A stretch of DNA of 64,000 nucleotides from assembly GCA_015067215.1 (NCBI GenBank), contig SVMW01000009.1, positions 1-64,000 of the forward strand. The letters are read 5' to 3'. Positions 29,845 to 39,672 of the stretch are shown here, in pieces. Source of the DNA: Oscillospiraceae bacterium. GTDB taxonomy: Bacteria; Bacillota; Clostridia; Oscillospirales; Ruminococcaceae. A program made the translations under genes and the position numbers. A model generated the notes under the pieces. It did not search any database and was not told the DNA's origin. It saw only the letters and a list, made by a program, of their open reading frames with translations. Numbering within the stretch: the first letter of the stretch is position 1; each line of letters starts with the position of its first letter.

Positions 29845-30755
29845 AAAAACTGATTATTCTTTTGTTTTCTCTCATTTTTATTTTTTCAGGCTGCAGCACA
29901 AACGAACAGCCTGTATATGATCTTGCAGTCTGCAATACTGAAATGACAGAATTTGCAGAATATCTCAAAGGTTTTGAAAGTGAAAACTATAAACTTGAAA
30001 AAATTGAGTTCTCACAGGAAAAACTGACAGAATTTACCGCTGCTCTTAAAGAAAATACTGACGGACTGAACAGTATTACATTTTACGGCGAAGGCATTGA
30101 TGAAGAACTGGCCGCTTCTCTGATCAAATTTGCAAAACAGATAAACATTCCTGTTACTTTTGCATTTTCTGATATTTCCACAGAAACCCTTACTGTTTAT
30201 GACAAAGCTTTCTGCATAACTACCAATTATACCCATGCAGCTGAAATTACCGCTGTAAAACTTAAACAACTGTGGAGTGAAGGTATAATTGCCGACAGCA
30301 ACGAAGACCAGATTTTTTCCTTTTCAATTATAAAGGAAGAATCTGAAACAGATAATCTGGAAAGCTATTGCAATACACTTATTGCAGGAATAGAACTTTA
30401 CGGTATTCCTATGCAGATTAACAGCACAGTATCCCCGGCAGATATTGCCGATGCACAGAATCTTGCTGATTTAAAGGTTGAAAATGAAGGTATTATTGTT
30501 ATCAGTCCGGACGTGCTTCCTGTTGTATCTCAGTACGCAACTGAAAGCGAAAACGTGGAGATAATAACAATTCAGCAAGGTATTGAAAACAGTTTTGCCG
30601 ACTCAGCATACGACGTAAACTGTTTTATAAATTATAAAGATTATAAGCTTGCTGCTGATGAAATTATTGCGAACTTCAACAACCGTCAGTATCCGCTTAT
30701 TGAAAGTTCTTTCCATGTAAAAGACAGAACTGTATTTATTCCTGCAACTATATAG
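29841..30755 (+). CDS. Lipoprotein with periplasmic sugar-binding-protein-like fold
   Basis: Signal/lipobox LIFIFSGCSTN; C-terminal YPLIESSFHVKDRTVFIPATI like sugar-binding proteins; 4-bp ATGA overlap with araC-type gene. Confidence 0.6.
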   Translation: MKKLIILLFSLIFIFSGCSTNEQPVYDLAVCNTEMTEFAEYLKGFESENYKLEKIEFSQEKLTEFTAALKENTDGLNSITFYGEGIDEELAASLIKFAKQINIPVTFAFSDISTETLTVYDKAFCITTNYTHAAEITAVKLKQLWSEGIIADSNEDQIFSFSIIKEESETDNLESYCNTLIAGIELYGIPMQINSTVSPADIADAQNLADLKVENEGIIVISPDVLPVVSQYATESENVEIITIQQGIENSFADSAYDVNCFINYKDYKLAADEIIANFNNRQYPLIESSFHVKDRTVFIPATI

Positions 30756-30763
30756 GTTAAAAA

Positions 30764-32119
30764 ATGATAAAAAAGAACGATATTATTACTCTGGAAATAA
30801 TTGATATTTCTTCCGACGGCAATGGTGTGGGCAAATATGAAAATATTGCTGTATTTGTACCGATGACCGCTGTAGGAGATGTTTGCAAGGTTAAAATACT
30901 AAAAGTTTTATCCTCCTACTGTTTCGGCAAGGTTGAAGAAATAATCACACCGTCCGCTGACCGCATTGAAAACCTTTGTCCCAACTTTTCAAAATGTGGC
31001 GGATGCGATTTTCTGCATATAAGCTATGAAGCAGAAAAGAAAGCCAAAACAAATTTTGTTAAAAGCTGTTTTGAGCGCATAGGAAAAATTGATGTACCTG
31101 TAAACCAGTGCAAGTCCTGCGACAAAGTGCACCGTTACCGCAACAAGGCGCAGTTCCCCGTGCGAAAAGATGAAAACAACAAGGCAGTAACAGGCTTTTT
31201 TGCTCAGCGTTCACACAGAATTATTCCCTGTAACGACTGTCTGCTGCAGCCTGAACTGCTCAACGAAATTGCCGAATATATTGTTGACAGACTTAACCAG
31301 CTTGGCATAAAAGCTTATGATGAAGAAAAACTGACAGGTCTGATACGCCATATTTATTTCCGTTACGGCGAAGTTACAGGCCAACTTATGGTATGCCTTG
31401 TATCCACAAAGAAAAAAGTATGGAACATTGATGTACTGGTTAAAGACCTTGTTGCAAAGTACCCTATGATTTCCACAGTTGTGCTAAATATAAACGACAA
31501 AAACACCAATGTGATTCTGGGTGAAGAAAACATTGTGCTTTACGGCAACGAAGTTATACAGGATGTGCTTTGCGGTGTAAAAATCACTCTCAGCCCGCAT
31601 TCTTTCTATCAGGTAAACCGTGAAGGAGCTGAAAAACTTTATACCATTGCAAAAGAAGCACTCTGTCTTACGCAGGATGATATTCTGCTTGACCTTTACT
31701 GCGGTGCCGGCACAATAGGGCTTTCAATGGCAAGAGATGTAAAAACACTTGTCGGGGTTGAAATTATCCCTGAAGCTATTGAAAATGCAAAAGAAAATGC
31801 AAAACAAAACGGCATTGACAATGCAAGATTTATCTGTTCCGATGCAGGCCAGGCTGCACAGCTGCTTGTAAAAGAGGGCTTCCGCCCTACCGCCATAGTG
31901 CTTGACCCTGCACGAAAAGGCTGTGACGAAAACACTCTCGATGCTGTGGTGGAAATGGCCCCGAGCCGTATTGCAATGATAAGCTGCAATCCTTCAACCG
32001 CTGCACGCGACTGCAGATATCTGGTTGAAAAGGGTTATAAGGTGCAGTTTATCCAGCCTTTTGACATGTTCCCCCGCACCAAACACTGCGAATGCGTGAT
32101 TCTGCTTTCACAAAATTAA
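30764..32119 (+). CDS. rlmD: 23S rRNA (uracil(1939)-C(5))-methyltransferase RlmD-type
   Basis: TRAM domain start, FSKCGGCDFLHISYEAE..., LLDLYCGAGTIGLSMA, LDPARKGCDE, ISCNPSTAARDC. Confidence 0.93.
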   Translation: MIKKNDIITLEIIDISSDGNGVGKYENIAVFVPMTAVGDVCKVKILKVLSSYCFGKVEEIITPSADRIENLCPNFSKCGGCDFLHISYEAEKKAKTNFVKSCFERIGKIDVPVNQCKSCDKVHRYRNKAQFPVRKDENNKAVTGFFAQRSHRIIPCNDCLLQPELLNEIAEYIVDRLNQLGIKAYDEEKLTGLIRHIYFRYGEVTGQLMVCLVSTKKKVWNIDVLVKDLVAKYPMISTVVLNINDKNTNVILGEENIVLYGNEVIQDVLCGVKITLSPHSFYQVNREGAEKLYTIAKEALCLTQDDILLDLYCGAGTIGLSMARDVKTLVGVEIIPEAIENAKENAKQNGIDNARFICSDAGQAAQLLVKEGFRPTAIVLDPARKGCDENTLDAVVEMAPSRIAMISCNPSTAARDCRYLVEKGYKVQFIQPFDMFPRTKHCECVILLSQN

Positions 32120-32195
32120 CCGTGCAGTATTGCATTTACATGCTTCATAAAAAAAATACATTTAAACCTGTATGCAACATTGGAGAATATACAGC

Positions 32196-33416
32196 ATGAA
32201 GCGAAAAATTTATTTTTGGGTAAAAAAACATATAAACAGCGATACCGTTAAAGTTGCAATGCTGGCTGTGCCGCTGGCTGTTATTCTTGTGCAGCAGATA
32301 GCCGAAGGAACTTTCAGCTGGACCGACTTTTTTGATGTCACTATTCTTGTTACCTTTGTATTTCTTGCAATATGTGATGCTATTGCAAAATTAGTCAAAA
32401 AAAATGTTTCCATAATTGCAGAAGATTCAGCAAAACTGAATAACGATTATGAAAAACTGGCAAAAAAATATAAATGCACAAATCTGGTAAAGTATAACGG
32501 GGTTGTATATCCTGAAGAATGTCTGTGGCTGCGCAGCGGCAATGAGAATATTATAATTGAAGATAACTGTGAAAAATACTACAGTTTACCATCGCTGATT
32601 GCCGATAACTCGCAGGAGATTATGGAAGTGCACAGCGCTTCTACTGTATATAATCAGATTAACATCCGTCTGGATGATTTCAGACAGGATGCTGACAACA
32701 ATTGTGTTGTTCTTAACACTTCCCGCACACAGTATTTTGATTCTTTGCTGACAAACCGCGCCTGTGACTATGTTTTAAGCAAAAAGAAAGTTACTATCCG
32801 CGAATTGTATGAACCGGGTCCTTTCCTGAAACCGTTGTCCCTGTCAAAGATGTCAAATCATCTTGGTTTTAACGGTTTTGTAATTACAAGCGATACCAAA
32901 ACCATTCCGTTTATACTCCGCAATAAAAACCTGTCTATTGCAAAAGGTTTGTGGGCCACAAGTATAGGTGCTTCTTTAAAAACAATGTATGCTCTTGATT
33001 TTAAAGACGGTTTTATGATGAATGAAAACTCTCTGAGCAATGCTATTATTGGAGAAGTTCATGATGAGCTTTATATTTCAGATGATACCGCATTGAACAA
33101 TGATAAAGTTGAGGCAAGCATTTTTGCTTTTTACAGAGATCTTGTTGAATGCGGAAAACCTCAGTTTCTGTTCTGTCTTCAGCTGGAAAACACCACAGAA
33201 GCAGAATTGCAGAAATTAATTACCAAAAAAAGAAACAAAAAAGAATCAACAACAGCAGATGGTGATACAGTATGCTTCTTCTCGGCCGAACAACTTAAAA
33301 AAGCTGAGTTTTACATTGATAAACTCATCATTGAAGGAAAAGAATATCATATGATGCCATCTTCAGTTGTATCCGTTGCACTGTTGCTGAAATATCTGGA
33401 CAGGCCTGAAAGCTGA
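32196..33416 (+). CDS. Uncharacterised 2TM protein with a degenerate Nudix-like cytosolic domain
   Basis: Two N-terminal TM segments, then FNGFVITSDTKTIPFILRNKNLSIAKGLWATSIGASL...G(x5)N(x7)GEVHDELYI, compare Nudix box Gx5Ex7REUxEExGU. Confidence 0.55.
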   Translation: MKRKIYFWVKKHINSDTVKVAMLAVPLAVILVQQIAEGTFSWTDFFDVTILVTFVFLAICDAIAKLVKKNVSIIAEDSAKLNNDYEKLAKKYKCTNLVKYNGVVYPEECLWLRSGNENIIIEDNCEKYYSLPSLIADNSQEIMEVHSASTVYNQINIRLDDFRQDADNNCVVLNTSRTQYFDSLLTNRACDYVLSKKKVTIRELYEPGPFLKPLSLSKMSNHLGFNGFVITSDTKTIPFILRNKNLSIAKGLWATSIGASLKTMYALDFKDGFMMNENSLSNAIIGEVHDELYISDDTALNNDKVEASIFAFYRDLVECGKPQFLFCLQLENTTEAELQKLITKKRNKKESTTADGDTVCFFSAEQLKKAEFYIDKLIIEGKEYHMMPSSVVSVALLLKYLDRPES

Positions 33417-33521
33417 TAATTACCATACAGATTCTGTTTTATTAACAATCATATCATCAAGCAACATACTCAAGATTTCTCATTACTTTTTTCAACAATT
33501 TTGTTTTTTAACCTTAAAAAT

Positions 33522-33758
33522 ATGAAACATAAATTCAAAAAATTATCATATTGGTCCTTTTCTCTGGCATTTGTAATTTTTGTATTTTCATACATACTTT
33601 ATCATTATTCAACACCGGCAGGATGGTTTACCTCTGCGTGGCAGTCTGCCCCGGGAAAACCTCTGATTACATTCCTTTTCAGCATATGGGGAGTAATGTT
33701 TCTGTTCAGTGGAGTACTAAACCTTTTAATTGCAAAAATATTTTTTACAGATAAATGA
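33522..33758 (+). CDS. Small two-TM membrane protein, unknown function
   Basis: 78-aa ORF with two hydrophobic segments between two same-strand genes. Confidence 0.5.
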   Translation: MKHKFKKLSYWSFSLAFVIFVFSYILYHYSTPAGWFTSAWQSAPGKPLITFLFSIWGVMFLFSGVLNLLIAKIFFTDK

Positions 33759-33762
33759 TATA

Positions 33763-34710
33763 ATGAACTTTACACTTCTGAATTATGCACTGGAACAATA
33801 TAATTTACAGAACAAAACAGCAACATTAACAGGCCATAATGAAAATATGACCTTTAATGTTGCTGACTTATTTATATTGAGAATTCATAAATCTGCCGAT
33901 GTTTTCAATTCTGATTTTCTTTACAAAAATTTATCCCGAAAAGAAATTCATAATACAGAAATGAATCTTCTGAATTATCTTTACAATAAAGGATTTAATG
34001 TTCAGCTGCCTGTTCTCAATAAATACGGAGAATATGTTTCCACTCTTCCTGACGGCACTTTTGCAACTGCAGTCAGTCGGCTTGAAGGAAAAAGTGCAGA
34101 CGATAATGATCTGACCATTGATTATTTCAGAAAACTTGGAGCTTTAATAGCACGCTTTCATAATATTTCAACAGATTTCATATCCGGCAATATTTTAAAA
34201 TATGATACCGCTCTTTGCGATATTCTGTTTTGTCAGCTTGATAAAGCAAACAGTAAAGAATACTTTAACAATACACATTACAACATACTTACAGATATAT
34301 GCTCTATAATAAAAGAAGCATTCTGCACAAACGGGCACAAATTTACTGTTGTACACGGAGATGTTTCACCTGACAATACGCTTATTACCCCTCACGGATT
34401 ATCCCTTATTGATTTTTCATTGTCCGGTATCGGACACCCTATGATTGATGTGGCTTGTATATACAGCTTTATCAAAAACGACGCTATGCGCAGTGCTTTT
34501 GAAGATGCATATACTGCTGGTGGCGGCACTGTTGATAAAGAAATGGTCAATATATGTTATGCATTCAATGAACTTATGGGCATTTTGCTACATATAGATA
34601 AACTATCAACCGAAAGCTGGTTTGAAAGCTGGCTGGACAGTTTATGTGCAAAAGTATTCATTCCTGCAATAAACGGAAAGGATATATTATGGAACAGATT
34701 GAACGAATAA
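33763..34710 (+). CDS. Aminoglycoside phosphotransferase/choline kinase-fold protein
   Basis: FTVVHGDVSPDNTLITPHGLSLIDFSLSGIGHPMIDVA (HGDxxxxN and IDF motifs). Confidence 0.85.
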   Translation: MNFTLLNYALEQYNLQNKTATLTGHNENMTFNVADLFILRIHKSADVFNSDFLYKNLSRKEIHNTEMNLLNYLYNKGFNVQLPVLNKYGEYVSTLPDGTFATAVSRLEGKSADDNDLTIDYFRKLGALIARFHNISTDFISGNILKYDTALCDILFCQLDKANSKEYFNNTHYNILTDICSIIKEAFCTNGHKFTVVHGDVSPDNTLITPHGLSLIDFSLSGIGHPMIDVACIYSFIKNDAMRSAFEDAYTAGGGTVDKEMVNICYAFNELMGILLHIDKLSTESWFESWLDSLCAKVFIPAINGKDILWNRLNE

Positions 34711-35297
34711 AATACATGGAACAGCTTTTTGACAAAGCGTGTTCTGTTGTTTATAATCAAAATACAGAAAAAGCATATGTAACCGATATTCAGCCTGTTA
34801 TAAAAGAACTGTCCGATTATTACAGCAACGGTCTGTGGCTGAGTGATTATACCGCCGATGAACACGGAAAACTGCCTGTTAATCTTAAAAGAGGTGTTTT
34901 GTCTCAGGACGGGTTGTATAATCTGTTAAATGACAATGATATGCTGTTAAAAGAAATCTGCTGTGAAACAAAGGTGCATAAAATGAAAAAAGTAAAAATT
35001 ACTGCCGTGAGACAGGCACGATATGATGACCTGATTGAAAAATATGAAAACCCTATTAAACACGCCTGTGATGTAACTGAAGGACAGGTTTGGATTGCAA
35101 ACGGCTGGCAGAAACCTGAAGGTTTTTGTGACAGTGCCTGGGAAAGCATATCCCATTTTGTGATGACTCTTGCCCACGGCGGAGAAAACTTTTATGACGG
35201 CTGGATGAAAAACCCAAAATCTGCAATGATATCCTGCAATGACGGATTCCGCCCTGTAAGTTTTCTGATTGAAACGCTGAACGAAGACGCTGACTGA
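34689..35297 (+). CDS. DUF4298 - TIGR04076 fusion protein
   Basis: N-term MEQIERIKYMEQLFDKA...KLPVNLKRGVLSQDGLYNLL (DUF4298-like); C-term MKKVKITAVRQARYDDLI...IANGWQKPEGFCDSAWESISHFVMTLAHGG (TIGR04076-like). Confidence 0.75.
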   Translation: MEQIERIKYMEQLFDKACSVVYNQNTEKAYVTDIQPVIKELSDYYSNGLWLSDYTADEHGKLPVNLKRGVLSQDGLYNLLNDNDMLLKEICCETKVHKMKKVKITAVRQARYDDLIEKYENPIKHACDVTEGQVWIANGWQKPEGFCDSAWESISHFVMTLAHGGENFYDGWMKNPKSAMISCNDGFRPVSFLIETLNEDAD

Positions 35298-35306
35298 TAA
35301 AAAATT

Positions 35307-35345
35307 AAACCGATTGACTAAAAACAGAGTCAATCGGTTATTTTT
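35307..35345. terminator. Intrinsic terminator
   Basis: AACCGATTGACT AAAAACAG AGTCAATCGGTTATTTTT. Confidence 0.8.
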
Positions 35346-35355
35346 ATGTTGTTTT

Positions 35356-35976
35356 TTATGGTTTGTAAATCATATCAATGCCTGTCTGCAGAACTTCCTC
35401 GCTGAGCGCACTTGTTGCATATGTTACAAGATATCCATCTGCATCAATAAAATATGTTGTAGGAAGATAATAAACATAATATTTTCCCGATGCATCCAGC
35501 TGCGTGTCATAAAATGCAGGGAATGTATATCCGCTGTCTTCAATAAAAGCTACAGCAGAATCAAAAGTGTCCCTGTCTCCATCGGTAACATTTACCATCA
35601 TAAACTGAATTTCATCACCGTACTCTTTATATTTTTCTTCAAAGGCAGGCATTTCGCTTTTACATGGTCCGCACCAGCTTGCCCAGAAATTCAAAATTAT
35701 CGGTTTACCGATATAATCTGACAGTTTTACCTCATTGTTCTGTGCATCATAAACCACAAAATCGAAAGCTTCTGTTTTCTCCGGTTCACTGTCAGCTTCA
35801 TTTTGTTCTGTACTGTCTGCTTCTTCGTTATTATGCCCTGTTTCACTCTGAGATACATCAGGGTTCACAAGGTTGTTCTGTTCCATCTGCGGTGCCAGAG
35901 TTTTATACAGCAAAGCTGCACCACCGATAAATACAGCAAGAAGTACCATAACGATTATAAGTGATTTATTTTTCAT
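35356..35976 (-). CDS. TlpA/ResA-like membrane-anchored thiol-disulfide oxidoreductase
   Basis: N-terminal TM, KPIILNFWASWCGPCKSEMPAFEEKYKEY, YYLPTTYFIDADG. Confidence 0.92.
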   Translation of the reverse strand: MKNKSLIIVMVLLAVFIGGAALLYKTLAPQMEQNNLVNPDVSQSETGHNNEEADSTEQNEADSEPEKTEAFDFVVYDAQNNEVKLSDYIGKPIILNFWASWCGPCKSEMPAFEEKYKEYGDEIQFMMVNVTDGDRDTFDSAVAFIEDSGYTFPAFYDTQLDASGKYYVYYLPTTYFIDADGYLVTYATSALSEEVLQTGIDMIYKP

Positions 35977-35989
35977 TATACAATCTCCT

Positions 35990-36652
35990 TTAACTCAGAA
36001 TTGCCAAAAGCTTGTTAAGCATGCCTGTTGCCATAAACAAACCTATAACAATAAGCATGATACCACTTATTGTATTTACAATTCTATAGTTGCGTTTTAC
36101 AGCATCAAAAGCTGTTTTAAGTTTGTCTATAAGCACTGCACTTAATATAAACGGAATTCCCAGCCCTGCAGAATATGTCAGAAGCATCATTATGCCTTCC
36201 GTCATATGTCCCTGCTGTGATGCAAGCATCAAAGCCGAACCAAGAAATACACCTACACAAGGTGTCCATCCAATTGAAAAAATCACACCAAAAACAAGTG
36301 AAGAAACAAACCCTAAATCTTTAGTGTCTGCTGTATAACCGCTGCCTTTAAACAGATTGATATTTATAATGCCAATATAGTTCAGACCAAAAAAGATTAC
36401 TATAAGGCCTGAAACAACATTTACAACAGTCTGATAATCTGCAAGCAAATGTCCAACCGACCCCGCAAGTGCCCCCATTGCAGTAAAAACAAGAGTAAAC
36501 CCAAGCACAAAACCTGCTGCATTGAGAAGTGTTTTTGCTGTTTTTCGCTCTCCGCCTCCTGCAAAATAGGATACATATATGGGCAGCATAGGCAAAAGAC
36601 ATGGAGAAACAAAGGTAATTACGCCCTCAAGAAAAGAAATAAAATATTGCAT
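35990..36652 (-). CDS. ccdA: Cytochrome c biogenesis protein CcdA family
   Basis: FLEGVITFVSPCLLPMLPIYVSYFAGG...IGWTPCVGVFLGSALMLA. Confidence 0.94.
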   Translation of the reverse strand: MQYFISFLEGVITFVSPCLLPMLPIYVSYFAGGGERKTAKTLLNAAGFVLGFTLVFTAMGALAGSVGHLLADYQTVVNVVSGLIVIFFGLNYIGIININLFKGSGYTADTKDLGFVSSLVFGVIFSIGWTPCVGVFLGSALMLASQQGHMTEGIMMLLTYSAGLGIPFILSAVLIDKLKTAFDAVKRNYRIVNTISGIMLIVIGLFMATGMLNKLLAILS

Positions 36653-36834
36653 ACAATCTCCTTTTTTGTGATTGTTATTTGTTATACATTATAACCGTTA
36701 TTTTGACAAAAAACAGTGACAAAATTACCGTATTATATTATCATATTTATCTATTATTGGCTATGGAAAAATATTGTCACATAATGTATAATAACAATAT
36801 TATTTTCTCTTTACAATTCAGCGGAGGATTAAAA

Positions 36835-37458
36835 ATGAGCAATGTAAAAGTGTTGGTTTCTTCCATTCTTGCAGGCACATGTATTGGTTTTGGCGGCATA
36901 ATTTATCTTATGAGCAGTAATAAAGTTCTTGGCGCAATGTTTTTTGCAATTGGTCTGCTTACCATCTGCTCCTATGGTCTGCACCTTTATACAGGCAAGG
37001 TTTGCTATGTTTTCCAGAACAACAAAAAGTTTGTTCTGCAGATACCTGTTATCTGGTTTGGCAATCTTATCGGCACAGGAATAACAGCACTTATAGTTCT
37101 TGCAACACGAAACGGTGCTGCTATTGCACAGGCTGCAGCTGCCCTTTGTGAAGTAAAAATGAATGACAGCTATTTAAGTCTTTTTATGCTGGGTATTTTC
37201 TGTAATATTATGATTTATATTTCGGTAGAAGGCTACAACAAAATTCAGTACGAAATGGGCAAATACATTTCACTGTTTTTTGGTGTAATGGTGTTTATAC
37301 TTTCAGGGTTTGAACACAGCATTGCCGATATGTTCTATTTCTGGGCTGCGGGCAACTGGAGTGTGGACAGTGTTATCCGTCTGATTGTTATTACACTTGG
37401 CAACGCTGTCGGCGGCATTGCCTTTGCCGAAACAAAAAGATACATATGCGAAAAATAA
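36835..37458 (+). CDS. Formate/nitrite transporter (FNT) family protein
   Basis: SSILAGTCIGFGGIIYLMSS...SGFEHSIADMFYFWAAG. Confidence 0.85.
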   Translation: MSNVKVLVSSILAGTCIGFGGIIYLMSSNKVLGAMFFAIGLLTICSYGLHLYTGKVCYVFQNNKKFVLQIPVIWFGNLIGTGITALIVLATRNGAAIAQAAAALCEVKMNDSYLSLFMLGIFCNIMIYISVEGYNKIQYEMGKYISLFFGVMVFILSGFEHSIADMFYFWAAGNWSVDSVIRLIVITLGNAVGGIAFAETKRYICEK

Positions 37459-37470
37459 TATAGCTTTTAT

Positions 37471-37500
37471 GCCGGTGATATCATTTCACCGGCGTTTTTT
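37471..37500 (+). terminator. Intrinsic terminator
   Basis: GCCGGTGATATCATTTCACCGGCGTTTTTT. Confidence 0.8.
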
Positions 37501-37610
37501 GTAACTGATACAAATTATAGCACTGTAATATTTGTGGAAAACTCCCTTTGAAAAAAGTCTTCTGTTTTTGATATAATAATAAAGTAAAAACATATAAAGG
37601 GGTGATATGT

Positions 37611-38123
37611 ATGACAGAAAAATTTGCAGTAAACGATTATGTGATATACGGTAAAAGCGGACTGTGTAAGGTAAGTGAAATCAAAACTGTTCATATGGCA
37701 AACACAAAAAACAAATATTATGTACTTAACGCTGTAAATGGAAATCAGGTTACAATCTATGTCCCCTGCAACAATACAACATTGGTATCAAAAATGCGCT
37801 TACCTATGACAAAGGAAGAAATTGACCTCCTGCTTTCAAACACAAAGGGTCAGGAAATTAAATGGATAGACAATAATAACGAAAGAAATGAATATTTTCA
37901 CAGTATTGCAGAAAGCGAAAACTACAAAGACTGGCTGCTGCTTATCGGATGCATTTATATGAAAAAGCGGGAAAAACTTGCAGCAGGAAAACACCTTTCT
38001 TCTCACGATGAAAACACATTAAAGCTGCTGGAAAAACTTATTGAAGATGAGTTCTGTTATTCACTGCAGCTTGACAAAAATCAGGTAAGTAACTATATTA
38101 AAGAAAAACTTGAAATACTATAA
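37611..38123 (+). CDS. CarD-like (CdnL/TRCF N-terminal domain) transcriptional regulator
   Basis: KFAVNDYVIYGKSGLCKVSEIKTV...YYVLNAVNGNQVTIYVPCNN. Confidence 0.85.
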   Translation: MTEKFAVNDYVIYGKSGLCKVSEIKTVHMANTKNKYYVLNAVNGNQVTIYVPCNNTTLVSKMRLPMTKEEIDLLLSNTKGQEIKWIDNNNERNEYFHSIAESENYKDWLLLIGCIYMKKREKLAAGKHLSSHDENTLKLLEKLIEDEFCYSLQLDKNQVSNYIKEKLEIL

Positions 38124-38128
38124 AACTG

Positions 38129-38206
38129 TTCCCTGTCGGTACTTAACTGACAGGGATTTTTGTTATATACAAAAAAACGGATACTTCAACCGAAGTATCC
38201 GTTTTG
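38129..38206. terminator. Two back-to-back terminators between convergent carD-like gene and pyk
   Basis: CCCTGTC...GACAGGGATTTTTG and AACGGATACTTCAACCGAAGTATCCGTTTT. Confidence 0.75.
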
Positions 38207-38226
38207 GATTTTATTGAATTTTTAAA

Positions 38227-39672
38227 TTACAGTTTAAGGTTGCCGAGGCTTTCTTCGCCTACTTTATGAGCTTTCATAATGTTTGTGGAGCCTGATACGC
38301 CAACAGGAACACCTGCTGTGATAACAACCATATCACCATCTTCAAGAATTTTTTCCTTTTTAGCTGCTGCTGTTGAGATGTCGATAAGTTCGTCAGTGCC
38401 GGAAACTGTCGCCATCATAACAGGCATAACACCCCAGGACAAAGCCATTTTGCGGCATGTTCTTGCTGAATCTGTGCAGCCGATGATTGGCAGACTTGGA
38501 CGGTATTTAGAGATATTACGTGCTGTGAAACCGGATTTTGTTACAGTTACAATAGCTTTTGCGCCAATATCCATCGCTGTTACACATGCTGCATGAGCAA
38601 CTGCGTCGGTAACAGAAATATTCTTGCCATAGTCACGTGCTTTGAGTTCTGCAGCATAGTCGATATTCTGTTCTGTTTTTTCTGCAATTGCAGCCATTGT
38701 TTTAACAGCTTCAACAGGATGCTTGCCTGCAGCTGTTTCGCCGGAAAGCATAATTGCAGATGTGCCGTCATAGATAGCATTTGCAACGTCTGTAACTTCT
38801 GCTCTTGTTGGGCGTGGGTTTTCAATCATGGATTCCAGCATCTGTGTAGCTGTAATTGCCGGTTTGCCAGCTTCGTAGCATTTGCGGATAATTTCTTTCT
38901 GAATTCTTGGAATTTCAGTAAAGTCAATTTCAACACCCATATCACCACGTGCAACCATGATACCATCAACAACTTCAAGAATTTCATCAATGTTTTCAAC
39001 ACCTTCGTTGTTTTCAAGTTTTGCGATAACACGCATATCTGTGTAATTGTATTCTTCAAGGATTTTTCTTACTTCAAGGATATCTTCCTTGCTTCTTGTA
39101 AAGGAACAAGCAATATAGTCATAACCGTTTTCGATACCGAAAATGATGTCACTTCTGTCTTTTTCGCTTACAAAAGGCATAGAAAGTTTTACATCTGGAA
39201 GGTTGATGGATTTATTGTTGGAAAGTTTACCGCTGTTGATGATTGTAAGTTCAACATCTGTTTCGCCAACTTTGTCAACAACCATTTCAATAAGGCCGTC
39301 AGCAAACAATACTCTTGTGCCTTCCTTAACGTCTTTAACAAAATCTTTGTATGTGATGCTTACAATATTTTCATCACCTTCAACTTCTCTTGTTGTAAGT
39401 GTAAATTTGTTGCCTGCTTTGAGTTCTACACTGCCGTCTTTAAATTTTTTAACACGGATTTCAGGACCTTTTGTGTCCAGCATTGTTGCAACAAAAAGGC
39501 CAAGCTCTGTGCGTATTGCTCTTACCTTTTTAAGTCTTTCAAGGTGTTCTTCATGTGTGCCGTGAGAAAAGTTGAAACGTGCAACGTTCATACCAGCTTC
39601 CATAACCTGTTTGAGCACACCCGGTTTATCTGTTGATGGGCCAAGTGTACAAACAATTTTTGTCTTTCTCAT
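38227..39672 (-). CDS. pyk: Pyruvate kinase
   Basis: MRKTKIVCTLGPSTDKPGVLKQVMEAGMNVARFNFSHG...MVARGDMGVEIDF...ATQMLESMIENPRPTRAEVTDVANAIYDGTSAIMLSGETAAG. Confidence 0.97.
   Translation of the reverse strand: MRKTKIVCTLGPSTDKPGVLKQVMEAGMNVARFNFSHGTHEEHLERLKKVRAIRTELGLFVATMLDTKGPEIRVKKFKDGSVELKAGNKFTLTTREVEGDENIVSITYKDFVKDVKEGTRVLFADGLIEMVVDKVGETDVELTIINSGKLSNNKSINLPDVKLSMPFVSEKDRSDIIFGIENGYDYIACSFTRSKEDILEVRKILEEYNYTDMRVIAKLENNEGVENIDEILEVVDGIMVARGDMGVEIDFTEIPRIQKEIIRKCYEAGKPAITATQMLESMIENPRPTRAEVTDVANAIYDGTSAIMLSGETAAGKHPVEAVKTMAAIAEKTEQNIDYAAELKARDYGKNISVTDAVAHAACVTAMDIGAKAIVTVTKSGFTARNISKYRPSLPIIGCTDSARTCRKMALSWGVMPVMMATVSGTDELIDISTAAAKKEKILEDGDMVVITAGVPVGVSGSTNIMKAHKVGEESLGNLKL

Noticed and set aside
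38593-39636. 347-aa ORF antisense to pyk
   Set aside because: Antisense shadow of a highly biased gene
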